DNA of 64,000 bases from Aegilops tauschii subsp. strangulata (GCF_002575655.3 NC_053037.3:450399793-450463792); one strand, 5' to 3'; shown: positions 42,914 through 56,453, counted from the first letter of the stretch. Program-made: numbers and translations. The notes: generated by a model from the letters alone, not told the origin.

Positions 42914-44153
42914 AATACCACCCTGCAGAGCAGTCGATGGCTGTATGTTGATGAGATAGGTGGATGCAGAAACAGCCTCAGCCCAAAAATGGGGTGGGAG
43001 AGAGGCGGCAATCATCAGAGCACGAGCCGTCTCAAGTAGATGACGATGCTTACGTTCGGCAACGCCATTCTGAGCATGTGCACCAGAACATGAGAACTGG
43101 GCAAGAGTACCCTGTTCCGCAAGAAAACCACGCAACAGCTGGGAGATAAACTCACCAGCGGAGTCAGCACGAAAAGTACGAATGGGCGTGGAAAACTGGG
43201 TGTGAACCATGGCAGCAAAACGTTTGTATATAGAGAGAACCTCGCTACGAGATTTCATAAAGTAGAGCCAAGTGTAGTGAGAAAAATCATCAATAAACAA
43301 GATATAGTAGCGGTGACCACCTTTCGAATCTGAGGGAGCAGGACCCCATACATCAGAATGAACTAAGTCAAAAGAACACTGAGATATCGACTCACTGGTA
43401 GAATAAGGTAACTGGGTCTGTTTGCCAAGTCTGCAGCCAGTACAAGGTAAAGAAACATCTCCAGATATAGACCCTAAGAGGCCCTGATGAACTAAAGAAG
43501 ACAAGCGAGAGCCACATAGGTGACCAAGGCGATGATGCCACTGCTGGAAGGACGCACACGAAGAGGCAACAAGAGCATGGGAGCTGGCTGAAGTGGTGGC
43601 AGCGGAAGGAACACAAAGCCAGTCAACCTCCCAAAGGCCCTCTGACTCACGGCGCTGGGGGCCAGCACCAATCAAAGCCTTGGTGCGACGATCCTGAATG
43701 GAGCAAGAGTCGGTATCAAGAATGACACGACAACCAGAATCAGTAAGTTGGGCAGCGGAAAAAAGATTCATGGTGAGGCGAGGAACATGTGAAACACTAG
43801 GAACAGAAAAAGATGGAGTGGAAAGAAGACCACGGCTAGCAACAGGAAGAGGTGTGCCATCAGCGGTAAGAACATTAACAGGCGAATCAAGAGGTCGGAG
43901 AGAAGACAACACAGAAGAATCAGAAGACATATGAAAAGAGGCGCCAGAATCCAGAACCCACGAAGATGTACCTGACTGTGTAGATGCCTGCGGTGGGGGA
44001 GCAGTGGCTGCAGTCACAGCAGCAGCGGAACCGGTCGACGAAGAGCCTGAGGAAGCTAAGAGACGCTTGAGCCTCATAATGTCCTGGTCAGTGAGTGACG
44101 GGGTCGAGGAGGATCCAGGAGTCCCACTGGAAGAGGAGCGCCTCTGGTCTCGC

Positions 44154-45894
44154 TGTTGGGGAATGTAGTAATTTCAAAAAAATTCCTACGCACACGCAAG
44201 ATCATGGTGATGCATAGCAACGAGAGGGGCGAGTGTTGTCTACGTACCTCGTAGACCGAAAGCGGAAGCGTTAGCACAATGCGGTTGATGTAGTCGTACG
44301 TCTTCACGATCCGACCGATCAAGTACCGAACGCACGGCACCTCCGAGTTCAACACATGTTCAGCCCGATGACGTCCCTCGAACTCCGATCCAGCCAAGTG
44401 TTGAGGGAGAGTTTTGTTAGCACGACGGCGTGGTGACGATGATGATGTTCTACCGACGCAGGGCTTCGCCTAAGCACCGCTACAGTATTATCGAGGTGGA
44501 CTATGGTGGAGGGGGGCACCGCACACGGCTAAAAGATCAAACGATCAATTGTTGTGTCTATGGGGTGCCCCCTGCCCCCGTATATAAAGGAGCAAGGGAG
44601 GAGGAGGCCAGCCCTAGGAGGGGCGCGCCAAGGGAGTAGGATTCCTACTCCTAGTTGGAGTAGGTTTCCTCCTTTCCTAGTCCAACTAGGAGAAGGGGGG
44701 AAAGGGGGGAAGAGGAGAAGGAAGGGAGAGGGGGGCCGCGCCCCAAACCCCTTGTCCAATTCGGACTTGGCTTGGGAGGGGCGCGCGCCACCTCCTGGCT
44801 GCTGCCTCTCCTTCCCACTAAGGCCCATTAAGGCCCAATACTTCTTTCCCGTATTCCCGTAACTCCCCGGTACTCCGAAAAATACCCGAATCACTCGGAA
44901 CCTTTCCGATGTCCGAATATAGTCGTCCAATATATCGATCTTTACGTCTCGACCATTTCGAGACTCCTCGTCATGTCCCCGATCTCATCCGGGACTCCGA
45001 ACTACCTTCGGTACATCAAAACACATAAACTCATAATATAACCATCATCGAACTTTAAGCGTGCGGACCCTACGGGTTCGAGAACTATGTAGACATGACC
45101 GAGACACGTCTCCGGTCAATAACCAATAGCGGAACCTGGATGCTCATATTGGCTCCCACATATTCTACGAAGATCTTTATCGGTCAAACCGCATAACAAC
45201 ATACGTTGTTCCCTTTGTCATCGGTATGTTACTTGCCCGAGATTCGATCGTCGGTATCTCAATACCTAGTTTAATCTCGTTACCGGCAAGTCTCTTTACT
45301 CGTTCCGTAATACATCATCCCGCAACTAACTCATTAGTTGCAATGCTTGCAAGGCTTATAGTGATGTGCATTACCGAGTGGGCCTAGAGATACCTCTCCG
45401 ACAATCGGAGTGACAAATCCTAATCTCGAAATACGCCAACCAAACAAGTACCTTCAGAGACACCTGTAGAGCAACTTTATAATCACCCAGTTACGTTGTG
45501 ACGTTTGGTAGCACACAAAGTGTTCCTCTGGTAAACGGGAGTTGCATAATCTCATAGTCATAGGAACATGTATAAGTCATGAAGAAAGCAATAGCAACAT
45601 ACTAAACGATCGAGTGCTAAGCTAACGGAATGGGTCAAGTCAACCACATCATTCTCCTAATGATGTGATCCCGTTAATCAAATGACAATTCATGTCTATG
45701 GCTAGGAAACATAACCATCTTTAATTAACGAGCTAGTCAAGTAGAGGCATACTAGTGACACTCTGTTTGTCAATGTATCCACACATGTATTATGTTTCTA
45801 GTTAATACAATTCTACCATGAATAATAAACATTTATCATGATATAAGGAAATAAATAATAACTTTATTATTGCCTCTAGGGCATGTTTCCTTCA
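44154..45894 (-). mobile_element. Solo LTR, Angela/WIS type, inverted
   Basis: A complete 1741-bp LTR in minus orientation: on the plus strand it starts TGTTGGGGAATGTAG and ends GGGCATGTTTCCTTCA. The flanks CTCGC (44149-44153) and CTCAC (45895-45899) are a 5-bp target duplication with one difference. It is of the same subfamily as the fragment at 1-1035 and inserted between Gag and protease of the Copia element. Confidence 0.93.
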
Positions 45895-48084
45895 CTCACT
45901 TCTTCTCACGGCAATCAGACTCTGGGTGACCTGGCCGAGAGCAGTAGCCACAGAAGGTGTCACGGCGCGACCGACCCCTCTCAGCATAAGAAAGACGACC
46001 CACCCCCCTGAAGGAGTAGGCAGGAGCGGTGGAGCAGTGAGGCGAGTAGGTGGCAGAGGAGCCCGGGTGGCCAACACTGATGGAACCACAAGTAACCCAG
46101 CAGAGCATAGGCGGGTCTCTTCAGCACGAAGCTCAGCAAGTACCTCCGAGATAGGAACACGACCACGAGCGAGCAGGTGAGCACGGCGAGGCTCGAACTC
46201 AGAGCGAAGACGAGATAAGAACTCGTGAACCCGCTGAAACTCCAAATCGGACTGTGTAGTCTGACAGCAACGGCAAGTTCCACAAACGACGGTCCGAAGA
46301 GAGTCAAGCTGACGCCAGATGGCAGAGCACTGTGAATAGAACTCATCAACAGAGGAATCACCTTGCTGGAGTGCATGCTCCTGACGCACCACAGATAGGT
46401 CGAGAGCATCACCAGAGGGCTGATAGCGGAGACAGAGATAAGACCACATCGCTGCAACTGTGCCAAGTCCCATGAACTCCGAGGCAAACTGAGAAAGGAC
46501 ACTCGCAGGAAGAACAGCAGCAGCACGAGCATCATCATTGCACTACTGAGTGTAAGCAGACAGATCATCACGATAGGCAGAAAGGGCATCCGAATAGGCT
46601 GACATCTGCTGTTCATAGGCATCCACTGCAGTATCATCGAGAGCCTTGGCGGCATCGCGATCAGCCTGAGAAGCATCAGCAGCAAGAACCGACGGTGCTG
46701 GCGGGGTAGGAGCCACTGGAGCAACAGGGCAAGGCGGACAGGGGACCTTGCCAGAGAGAACACCCCACAGAAGGAGACCGCGCATGTGGATACGCATAAA
46801 CCCCGCAAACTCGGCATAGTTGGTGCCATCGAAGATCACCGAGCACCGAGGAACGGCGACATAGCCCGAAGAAGACATGAGGAACTCTTTTTTTCTTTTT
46901 TTGTCAACTGCTACAGGAGACCCCGATCCAGATCGGGATCGGGCTCGCGCTGGCTCAATCCAGCCCCGATGGAGGAAGCGGGGGGGGGGGGGGGGGGGGA
47001 GGGCGAGCGTGGGAGTGGCCGGCCCTGGGCAGCACCGGCTGCAACAGGAGGCGGCCAGGGGCGGCAGGGCGCGGGGAGGCGCTGGGAGGTGGCTGCCGGT
47101 CGCGGCCGAGCACGGGAAGGCGCGGGGCGGCGCGGGACAGTGACGGCAGGCCGCGGCCGAGCTCGGGGCAGCGCAGGCCGGGGCGAGACGGCGTGGCGGC
47201 GGGGAAGGAGAGAGCCGGGGGCGAGGGAGGAGGTGGCCGGCGCCGGCGACGAGGTAGATGGAGGCCGGTGACGGGGGAGCTAGGCACGGAGCTGCGAGCG
47301 TGCGGGAGCGGGAGAGGAACCTAAGCATCTGATACCATGTTAGGAATGGGCAACTACCTTTACTGAGGGCCAAAGGCCAATACATATACATGTGTGGTAA
47401 AGTGCAGAAAACCCCTTATATAATGGGGATAAACCAGAAAGAGACTATACACATCTAACAGTAGGCACTAGTATTCGTCCATCCACAATCGATGTTAACA
47501 AACCCTGCATAAAGGGGAATATGTGTCAGTATCATGTGTTTCAAGTTTTTTTAAGATCTACAGTTCTACGCCAGGATTATGACCGGTGTGACCAGATATT
47601 CAGTAGCAGAGTAGCTAGTAATGTGCAGATGGAGCATGGATTAAGGGCCTCTTTGATTTGTAGGATTCTCAAAACACAAGAATAAGGAAAATATATGATT
47701 GGAGTGGCATGCCCACTTGAATTTTATAGGATTGGTAGAGTGTGTTTGATGGCATAGAAAAAAAATAAATGAATTGTAAAAAAAGTTGGACTGGAACATA
47801 GTACAAATTATGCCTTAAGAAAAAATCGGATTCAATCATACGAATCAAATGACCAATATAGAAGTAATTTCTAAGGATTGCAGTCCACCAAAAGTCCTAT
47901 GGAATTCCTTTGAATCAAAGGAGCCATAAAGAGGTTCAGGATCAATAAACGAAACTAGGAGGATATGGCTTGTATTACCTGAAATAGACTGGCCATGGAC
48001 TCGAGTCATCATGACCAGGATGAACAGCAAGCCCGAGATCCATGTCAGTTTTCTACTTGCCGAGCAACCGAAGCTGATGACCAT

Positions 48085-49833
48085 GGTACCCCTTTTTCTT
48101 TCTGCAATGTTTCCAAGCAATCATGCGAACTGAGAGGCTTCGTATCTGGTACAAATGACTTATGTACGAGTTATATATATGGCAGACAGACACAAGTAAC
48201 ACAGTTTAGTATTTGGATTGACTTGGCCTCGACACTTGATTAACAATGTGAGGAAACAGAACGGCCTGTTCATCAGTAGGTAACCATCTTGTGACTCGTG
48301 AGAGCAATCATCTATGAAAGGAAAGTGCAACTTGCCATGGATTTTAGTTTTACAATCTCTGCCCTGACGTACTACCCATCAGCATGATAACGAAGTGCCA
48401 GTTTGAAGATTCGTGCATTTTGGCGAATCATGCAAGCAGCTCGATTCTGCAGGCTATAGCGACGCGCGCTGACATTTCTCTGAACCAGTCTTTCTGTGCT
48501 AAATTAAAAAGAGAGTGACAGAGTGTAGTTCAGTAGTTATACAAGACAAAAAGAAGAGAACAACTTGCAAGGCCAGTTCAACGACGTTGCGGTAAAAAAA
48601 ATGTTTTGTACTATTATTTAAAAATATATATTCAACGTGTATTTGAAAAATGTTGAACACTTATTAAAAAAATTAAAAACATGTTTATGAAGAAATACTA
48701 TTCATGTATTTAAAAATTGTTAAACATGTATAAAAATATACTTTACATGAACACAAAAATATACAATTTATATATAGAAATAGAAATCAAAACATATATT
48801 TGAAAAAAATCTTATTCACTGGAAAATTTTAAACGTGTATAAAATGTTCCTGATGTATACGAAAAATGTGTACAGAAAAATGTATATATGTATTAGAAAA
48901 GAAAAAAAAGGAAAAACAAAGGATAAAAAATAAAAAATAAAGAAAACCAGAGAAAATAAAATAAAACCGCTGCAAACAGTGAAAAAAAATCATTAAGAAA
49001 CCACAGAGGGAAGAAAAAAAACACGCGTTCTCAGCTACAGTATTGGGTTGGCCCTGTACCCCCGCGCCAGAGGCGAGCCGGAGCTATCGCCTCGCAGCTC
49101 TGGCGGTAGGCATCGGCCATAGATTGGGAAGACCCGTAACAAGACCGTAGCCCCTTCGCCGTCAGGCACGGCACTGGTCGCAGGCGCCGCCCACTTCCAC
49201 TCCGACTCCACACAATGGCACGCGCCACAGCCATCAGTCGGGAAAAAGCTTGCTGTGCTGCCCCCAATCTCTTGTCCAGCTCCGGTTTCGAGGCGGAGGC
49301 CAAGGGGGAGGAGGCGGAGGCGCTGCACCTCGCGGACAAGTCGAGGAACAGCGCCGAGAGCTAGGTATGTCATGTGATTGCATTTCTTCCCTTTTGATAG
49401 CTCAGGTCCTCAGGCGCCAACTCGCGTACCATGTCATATAATGTTGTGTTAGTTCATAGTTGACAAACTCCGAAGATGCTTGGATGATTTGGTAGAGCAA
49501 ACAAGTGCTTTTGATTTGAATCCACGGCCTAGCGAGAGAGATTGGGGAATGAATGTCGGAATTCTTAAGCGGTAATGTGTAAGCAGACCACTTGTCCTAG
49601 GATTTGTGTGGACTTCAATGTACGTGCATCGATTAACCGACCACCGAGTTCTCAAATGGAAGGGGATGCTACATGCCTGGAAACTATTACCGGTAGTAAA
49701 CGAGTAATATTGGAAATTGAAAATGATACACTTACTGAATTCCACTCTGCGAACGATCAATGACGATGCAGTTAATCAAATTACAAAACATTATCTAAGC
49801 CGATGCAACAATAACACAGTAGGCGTTTCCCTT
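48085..49833. other. Spacer between RLK copies A and B
   Basis: 48085-48300 is the 5' flank of copy A; on the minus strand a TATATATA lies near 48172-48180, a plausible TATA box about 90 bp before its ATG. 48590-49010 is strongly AT-rich, with loosely repeated AAAAATGTTGAACATGTAT-like words. 49140-49375 is the conserved block also found 3' of copies A and C. 49380-49833 is the 3' flank of copy B. Confidence 0.5.
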
Positions 49834-52800
49834 TCACCGTCCAGATAAGAGGCTCATTTGTGACATCCCATTGGTATAGCCAGACTGGAAGGAGCTCCCC
49901 TCGTTGCTGGCTCCTGAAATCATCATCTGGAACTGCCTTGGAATTTCACTATCCATGGAGTAGGTACGTCGAGGGGTCGCAGAAACAGACTGCTTTTCAC
50001 TTGAAACCGCTGGCAACAACCCTTTGAGCCTCGTGGCAACCACAGTCATGGTTGGCCTGTCGACGGCTGCGTTTTCCACACAGTTCATGGCAAGGTCCAC
50101 CACGCTCTGCAGGGAACTGGCATCGTACTGATCCATCAGCCTCTTATCTACAACATCATGAATGCTTCCCATAGCTATCTTTCGGCGCACCCAGTTTGGT
50201 AGGTGGACGGTCTGAGGGTCCATTAATAGTGGGGGTTGTCCGGTGATGATCTCCAAGAGCACGATGCCAAAGCTGTAAACGTCTGTCTTGACAGTGATTT
50301 GGTAAGATGCATGGTACTCGGGGTCGATGTACCCAGGAGTGCCAGCAGCAGCAGCAGTAGATATGTGTGTGTGAGCATCGTTAAAAGCCCGCGAAAGCCC
50401 AAAATCAGATATTATCCCCACCAGATTCTTGTCCAGAAGGATGTTGGGGGTCTTCACATCTCTGTGCACTATTGATGGGGTGCATAACTCATGTAGATAC
50501 TCCAGTCCTGCAGTTTATTCAAACCCGTCCTTTGTCAACACACACATACATGACCTAGAAAAGAAGAAAACACACACATACATACATGGCCTAAAGGCAA
50601 ACACACAACTGAAATGCGGACCTTGTGCAGCATCAAGTGCAATATGGAGTCGTTGTTCCCAATTCAAACTATAGTCACCTCCTGCATCAGTACATACCAA
50701 ATTAACGTGAGTTCCATTTGATTTGTTCATGTGGTACTAGCATAAATACCAATTTCTGTAATTTTTGCACATATCTAAGCTAACTAATACGTGCACTTTG
50801 ATCTTCAAGAGATAACTGCTTTTCCTTCTCTCTACCGGAGCAATTTTCTATACAAATCTAATCAATGAGCGAACCAAGTTATTGACATATTCTTTGAATA
50901 CACACCTCTCTAGTTTTTGGTGTGTTGCTGGCTTTGAAAGATGTACATGTTTATAATTTGTCGCTATCATGCCATGTTTAGGACCTATGACTAAGAATGT
51001 AACTGTGGCAGCCCCAATTGTTTACCTGATATTTATGATGCCATGACTATGACACTAAAAATATGCAGTTCTACGAATGCAGCTATGGTGGCCACAATTG
51101 TTAGTACAGTATCTATACAGAGTAAATTTGGTCTACCAACTCAACTATATTAAATAGCAGCAGTAACACTTTCGTCAATCAACTACACCTTTAACATGGA
51201 ATTCAGTTTAACATGAAAATCCTGATTGCAGTACAATGTCAAAGCCAGAGTAGCTTGGTTTATAGTTTATTCTTTTTGTATTAAGACTAGGTCATGTCAA
51301 ATTAGTGATAATAATTAACTGCAAGCCTAAGTCAGCTATGGTTGATAGGAACACTAATAGAAGTTAAGGGAAAAGCCACCTCTTAAAAGCTGTTGAAGAT
51401 TTCCTCTGGGCATGAAATCATAAACGAGTGCTAGGCATTTCTTGTTTTGGCAATATCCTTGCAAAGTCACGAGATTCTTGTGATGAACTTTGGACAAGGT
51501 TTGCACCTGCGATAATTGATATAGTTACAAAACATCCTAGACCTGAAACCAGTTGCATTATTTTATAGAATATGAACTGTGGAAATGATTTTGTATGTTT
51601 TGCAACCTTAATTTTGTCTGAAGAAAGTAATGACGTGGCCTAGTTGGTTTCGTGTTATACCTCAGGGAGGAAGTCTGTTGACTCTGCTATTGATGTCTCC
51701 ATAAGCACCTTAACAGCTACTTCATCGTCATTTTCCAGTGTGCCATGATAAACAGTACCAAAACCTCCTTTTCCAACGATTGATTGGAAGTCGTTTGTTA
51801 TGTGCTTCAGCTCTGCGTACGTGAACCGTCTGATATCAATATGTAGTGGAGTTTCCTCTTCATACATAGCAGAATCTTCATCATCTCCTGACTTCCCTGA
51901 AGAGTCAAGAAGTTGTTTTTTACATGAAAGTTTAGGTACGAAGCTGCTGTCTTCTGCCTACCATATTGCACTGATGAAAGGGAAATTTAGAGCATAGAAT
52001 TTCGTTTTACCTTCCCGGTATAACTTCCAGAGTATGCCCATCACTACTAGGAGGGATACCAGTACCACAGGAACTATCACTGCGATAAGCACGGTAGATG
52101 TGGTGTTCTTCTTCTTTGAACAGTACGTATCTTTGACGTTTGAGCATACAGGATTGCCTTCTAATCTAGTGATACAATTAAATATCATGCGTAAAAAATA
52201 AGCTCAAAAGATCTCAGCTTCTCTATAAAGCTATGATTAATTGATTATAACACACCTCTATGTTCTAACACAACTAACTTGCTAATAGTGCTTCTACACA
52301 TCTCTACCTTCCAAAAGAACAAACTACACGGTTTCTAAATCATGTGCAGTTACTAATAGGTCCTTATCTACCTCTCATTTTGAAAGCCCATAGATGACAA
52401 AAATATTTATAGTCACTAGATGCTAGTACATGTAATTAAAGGCACATTTGGATCGATAAAATGCACAGGGAAGTGTGTCTCCAAGATCTTTTTGTGGCAC
52501 TCAGATTGGCCACCACAATTTGGTAAAAATTACCAAAAGTTTATGTATATGCCAAGTGGGGATGCTCTGGCATAGTGCTAGCAAAGTGTGGCATGCCACT
52601 AACCAAACAGTGGCCAGAAAAAGGCAAATTCAGATGCGTTTTAACTTTTAACCAATGCACTGCTATATGTGCAAATATGCTGCTAACCTGGAATTGTTTT
52701 CTTTGATAACCAACTTTATGCTGAGCCTATTCCTTTTAGGTGTAGTTTTTTAGTTTTAAGAAAAAAAAATCTAGTAAGGAATTGTGCAATGGAGCATGGC

Positions 52801-55800
52801 AAAACCTTAAGTCCAGCGAACCGGCCTGAAATCTTTGAAGAATAGAATCAGGGATTGCTCCATCTAGCTTGTTATTTGACAAGTCACTGAAAAATAATAA
52901 TAATAATCATTCATCTAAAATTTATACCATCAACCACAAATGTAATCAGCACTACCATCAACCACAGGTGTAATCAGCATGTAGACTTACAGAAATTTAA
53001 GTGACTGTAATTGATAGTCTGGAATAGCTCCCGTCAAATTGTTGTGTGATAAATCCCTATATATATTTCGTTATTAGGGTCACAAAAGATGTCAACATAA
53101 TTTCATTGAGCCCATCAATATTATGTGGTGGGCGCCACTTACAAGTTTTCAAGTGATGTCATGTTCATGAATGATATGGCAAATCCACCCCTCAGTCTGC
53201 TGGTAGACAGATTTCTGCAAAACCAACTCATTTTAATACAAGTCATCTTAATCTAGTGATAGCATCAAGCTAAGATGGATTTTGAAGATTACGTAAATAT
53301 TTTTATGTGGTTCAGGTCTACACTAAATTACGTGTGCTTTCGGGTTTCAACTAAATTACATGTGTTTTCAAGATCTTAGCCAGTAAGACACGTGACTGAG
53401 TTTCTTCCTAGTGATATGTGTATAAAAACATGAACATATCTGCACAACGTGTAAACCAAAAGGAGCTTTTGCGGGAGCGTTAAATTGCTTGGGGTTGATG
53501 CAATGTACTTCAAAGGTTTAGAAGATTGAATTGGAATGTTTGGAGATTTCAAAATGTATATGATATAAGTCCTGGTTATGCTCTTACACTGTGACAATCC
53601 TTGGATTCTGGTTGCTCTTAGAGTAGTCACAAGTCAAACCTTCCCAGGAATACTCTCTTGGGGAGCATGGATCTCCATTCCAGTTTCTTTGTGCCAAACT
53701 GTAGTGCGTCTTGACTTCTTTTATGTAATTGGCTACAACACCAAAAGAGAATGGAAATAAATATGTACCCAAAATGTAGCTGTATAAGTTTGGTATGGGG
53801 CCCCCTTTATGTATTTAAAAGATGAAAATATTAGCTTAAGAAGTTGCAATATCATTGCATATATATGCAAGTATATCTTAACATAGAACTGATTAAATTG
53901 TACTAATTCATTTATCAATTACGGTCTTCATGGCACATTTGCACTAATTGAGTGCTTACTCAGGAGTTGAGTGTACAACTGAATCAGTTGGTTGATAAAC
54001 TTGATTCTATTACTTTAGTAAAGATCACGACAATATGAAATGGAGTTTGGGAATCTTCAGGGGTCTAGACAAAGAGACCTCGATCATTAGCATTGACAAC
54101 TGTATCATGTGAATCTGCCACATATATACATAGCAAATGTGTAATGCGTGTGCAGTATATACATTGATCTTACCATCGTCAGAGTCAGTGGTGAGATTAT
54201 CCATCCGAATGAGCGAGTACACCTCCAAAGCGTTGATGAGCGGCGGAAGACTTGAGCTGGGTGTCTTGCTCAAGTTGAAGAATGCATCGGCGTGCAGGAA
54301 CTCCCCGCTCTTGTACTTGCTGACCATCTGGAATCGCAACGGGGAGAAGTCTGGGAACAGCAAACCTTCGGCATTGTAGATGTCGAACCTCCTGCTCAGG
54401 TTGCTCTCGTTGATATCGGCAAAGTGAAAGATCGGGAGAAGCTGTAGGCTCTTGCCATCTTGATTGCGACCCGTTGCCACGATGACACTCATGTGGGAGT
54501 AGTTCGTGTCTATGGTCGACGCCTTCTGGAGGATGTCCGCCGGCACGTTGAAGACGTTGTCAAGGCTCTCCACTTTGTTGTTCGTGTTCAAGTTGATCCA
54601 GGGGTAGGATGTATCGGGCCACCTCTCCCAGAACCGGTCATAATTGTCCGTTGGATATCTTCATTGCACACAGAGACAAGGAAAACAGATAAATAGATAG
54701 CAGAGTACGCTAATCTTTGGTCTTTACCTGAAGGCACTTAATATGTGATCTAGCAATGCCAACTTCTTATCACCTTTCTCTCTCTAAAAAAAGGAACTTC
54801 TTATCACTTTGAGGTTTACTATTATGTTTTGTTAGAAGTGATTGCAGGATTCAGAAAACAAAGGACCAAACATTTCAAACGTGTTAAGCTAGCAAACTGA
54901 ATTAAAACGATTAACAGTCATAATTCAGATATAATCCAATATTCCCCTGCAAAAAAAGAAGATATAATCCAATATTATGTATGGCAGCCTCATCAGCATC
55001 GACTCGTGGGCTGATCCACATTCAGGACAAGTAGTTGTTTTAGGTTGGTGTGTGGATGGTCGTTGCGTATGTAACGTGGTGATTATGGACGGGCTATGTA
55101 CTCCTTTTCATTTAATACAGTAGATGATATGCATGCTTATGCGTATTCTAGAAAAAGGGTGATGATTCTAAAAAAAAAGGGTGATGATGCTTGTTGTGTA
55201 CCTCGCCTGTCGCCTGATATGTTTGCTGTGTAGTGCTGGGCCTTTTGGATGGTTGCGTATATATGCTGGAATTGTGGAAGTTTGTTTGGGTCGTTCCTAG
55301 GCGCTGTAGGAGGGCGCACTAGTTGTTGTGAGGGTGTTTTGTGCATCAGGTTGTTGGCTGATCTGTTTGAACTTATCTTTACTTTTCTGCACTTTGTTTT
55401 TAATTTCCAGACTTGGATGTGTTCCGTTATTTTGATAATTGTTACGTTATCGTTGACTGTGGAACCCGATACTTTTCGAGGATTGTATGAAAAAAAACCG
55501 ATAATTGATCCTGAGCAGTGTTGCTTGTATGAAAAAAAGGATGGCAGCGTCGTCTCACCTTGTGATAGGGTCGGTGACGTTGCCAAATCTGAACCGTTGA
55601 AAGTTGCTGATTGACACAGAAGTATTGACAAAAGGGTACATGGTATCTTCTAGTGGCCTCAGCTCCAACGCAGATATGAAGGGAGTCCCTGAACCAAAGT
55701 TTATCAGGCAGACGGACACGGCGTTGCTCGGAGCAACGGTGATCACCTCCTTCCACACGGTGTCTGATGGATCCGTATTTGTCAAGTTCACCGACTCCCA

Positions 55801-56453
55801 GAAATTGACCCCGATGTGGAGCCCAAACAGAAAAGGTGACCCATCCATAGTCTTGTTCAACCCATCATAATTGCCGTAAGTGAACAAGGCCCTCAATAGA
55901 TACTTCTTACCAACGATGGATGTCAGTGTATAGCAATTCCTTGAGCCGTCAGGGAAGCTCCTCAGGGTTTTTTGTTGCTCATTTGCTGCGCCAGCCATGA
56001 GCTCCTCCGAAATTTCATGGCTCAAACCGCCCTCGACAGATTCACCATCAAAACGGTACACTATTCTGGTGGCGTTGTCGATGTAGGCACTGCTGTTTGT
56101 CCATCCACAGTCGATGTTTACGAACCCTGAAATACGGTGAGTATGTATCAGTTTCATGTGCTTTGAGTATAAGATGCATACTAAATCAATGATCGTGGCA
56201 TGCATGGCATGCATGGCTACTAATTTGTTGATTTCTGAGATTTCAGTAAATTGAGATTTCTCAAGTTGAACAGGCTGAAGTAAACTGAACTGTGCGTGCA
56301 GATGGAGTACCGGGCAAACGCTGGGAGGATATGGCATGCATTACCAGCGGTAGGAGGCTGGGCTCGGACTTGAATCATGGTGGCCAGGATGAGAAGCAGC
56401 GCGAAGATCCATGTCAGCTTTGTACTTGCCGAGCAACTGAAGCTGGTCGCCAT
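49834..56453 (-). CDS. Malectin-like LRR receptor kinase, copy B (intact)
   Basis: Twelve exons: 56453-56345, 56126-55559, 54658-54174, 53732-53588, 53214-53143, 53056-52991, 52886-52806, 52165-52011, 51896-51661, 51506-51380, 50681-50622 and 50507-49834. They encode 925 aa with no internal stop. Order: signal peptide (1-31); malectin-like ectodomain starting FVNIDCGWTN (about 37-390); a linker with WNGDPCSP; three short LRRs (about 437-510); transmembrane segment (about 533-554); kinase with glycine loop GKGGFG (602-607), Lys623, HRD at 716-718, DFG at 736-738 and activation-loop GYIDPEY. Arg before the catalytic Asp makes it an RD kinase. It belongs to LRR-RLK subfamily I, the group of Arabidopsis FRK1/SIRK and IOS1, plasma-membrane receptors linked to defence and senescence. 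Ligand unknown. It is the only intact member of this cluster in the window. Confidence 0.95.

Larger units (their letters stand above)
39055..46878 (-). pseudogene. gag-pol: Copia gag-pol, broken
   Basis: On the minus strand: Gag from ATG 46878 (MSSSGYVAVPRCSVIFDGTN), an in-frame TAG at 46543-46545, a frameshift near 46090, then the zinc knuckle CGYCSRPGHPESDC. After the nested LTR follow protease (LDSGASFHM), integrase (HHRLGH, CTGC, DVWG, then FRADSAGEF where Copia elements usually have TDNGGEF) and NGVAERKHR. The second nested LTR interrupts the integrase C-terminus. A one-base loss near 41052 shifts frame before [10 protein letters not shown]. The rest (39055-41061) is one long frame of 668 codons with reverse transcriptase ([24 protein letters not shown]) and RNase H ([15 protein letters not shown]), ending in [21 protein letters not shown]. 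It can no longer make a full polyprotein. Confidence 0.9.
38920..47460 (-). mobile_element. Copia retrotransposon with 123-bp LTRs
   Basis: Identical-length LTRs at 38920-39042 and 47338-47460 start TGTTAGGAATGGGC and end ATCTAACA. They are flanked by the 5-bp duplication GTAGG (38915-38919, 47461-47465). The primer site TGGTATCAGA (initiator tRNA-Met type) lies just inside the right LTR at 47328-47337. A purine tract (GAGGGGGG on the minus strand, 39043-39050) lies inside the left LTR. Without the two nested solo LTRs the element would be about 5.06 kb, a normal Copia size, but 123 bp is very short for Copia LTRs. The two LTRs differ at only two positions. The element inserted into exon 2 of RLK copy A. 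Confidence 0.95.
30502..48084 (-). pseudogene. LRR receptor kinase copy A, disrupted
   Basis: All 12 exons of copy B have counterparts. They are 48084-47979 (signal peptide), 47504-47461 plus 38914-38391 (malectin-like part 1, split by a Copia insertion), 36471-35987 (malectin-like part 2), 34571-34427, 34024-33953, 33865-33800 and 33727-33647 (LRRs), 32980-32823 (transmembrane), 32702-32467, 32307-32178, 31258-31199 and 31114-30502 (kinase). The kinase motifs GKGGFG, HRDVK and DFG are still readable. Inactivating changes are: an 8.5-kb insertion in exon 2; TAG at 34483-34485 where copy B has a Trp codon; TGA at 33811-33813 where copy B has Ser; and a one-base deletion near 30708-30714 that shifts the frame after SLQSVV. 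The donor after exon 10 has lost its GT, but a GT 3 nt further restores frame. The gene cannot make a full receptor. Confidence 0.92.

Noticed and set aside
46955..47287. Proline- and glycine-rich frames with a long G-run at about 46980-46999
   Set aside because: Simple-sequence GC-rich leader of the Copia element between primer site and Gag; no protein evidence.
55249..55614. A 121-codon plus-strand frame left of RLK copy B exon 2
   Set aside because: It overlaps intron 2 and the exon edge of copy B antisense, with no recognisable domain.
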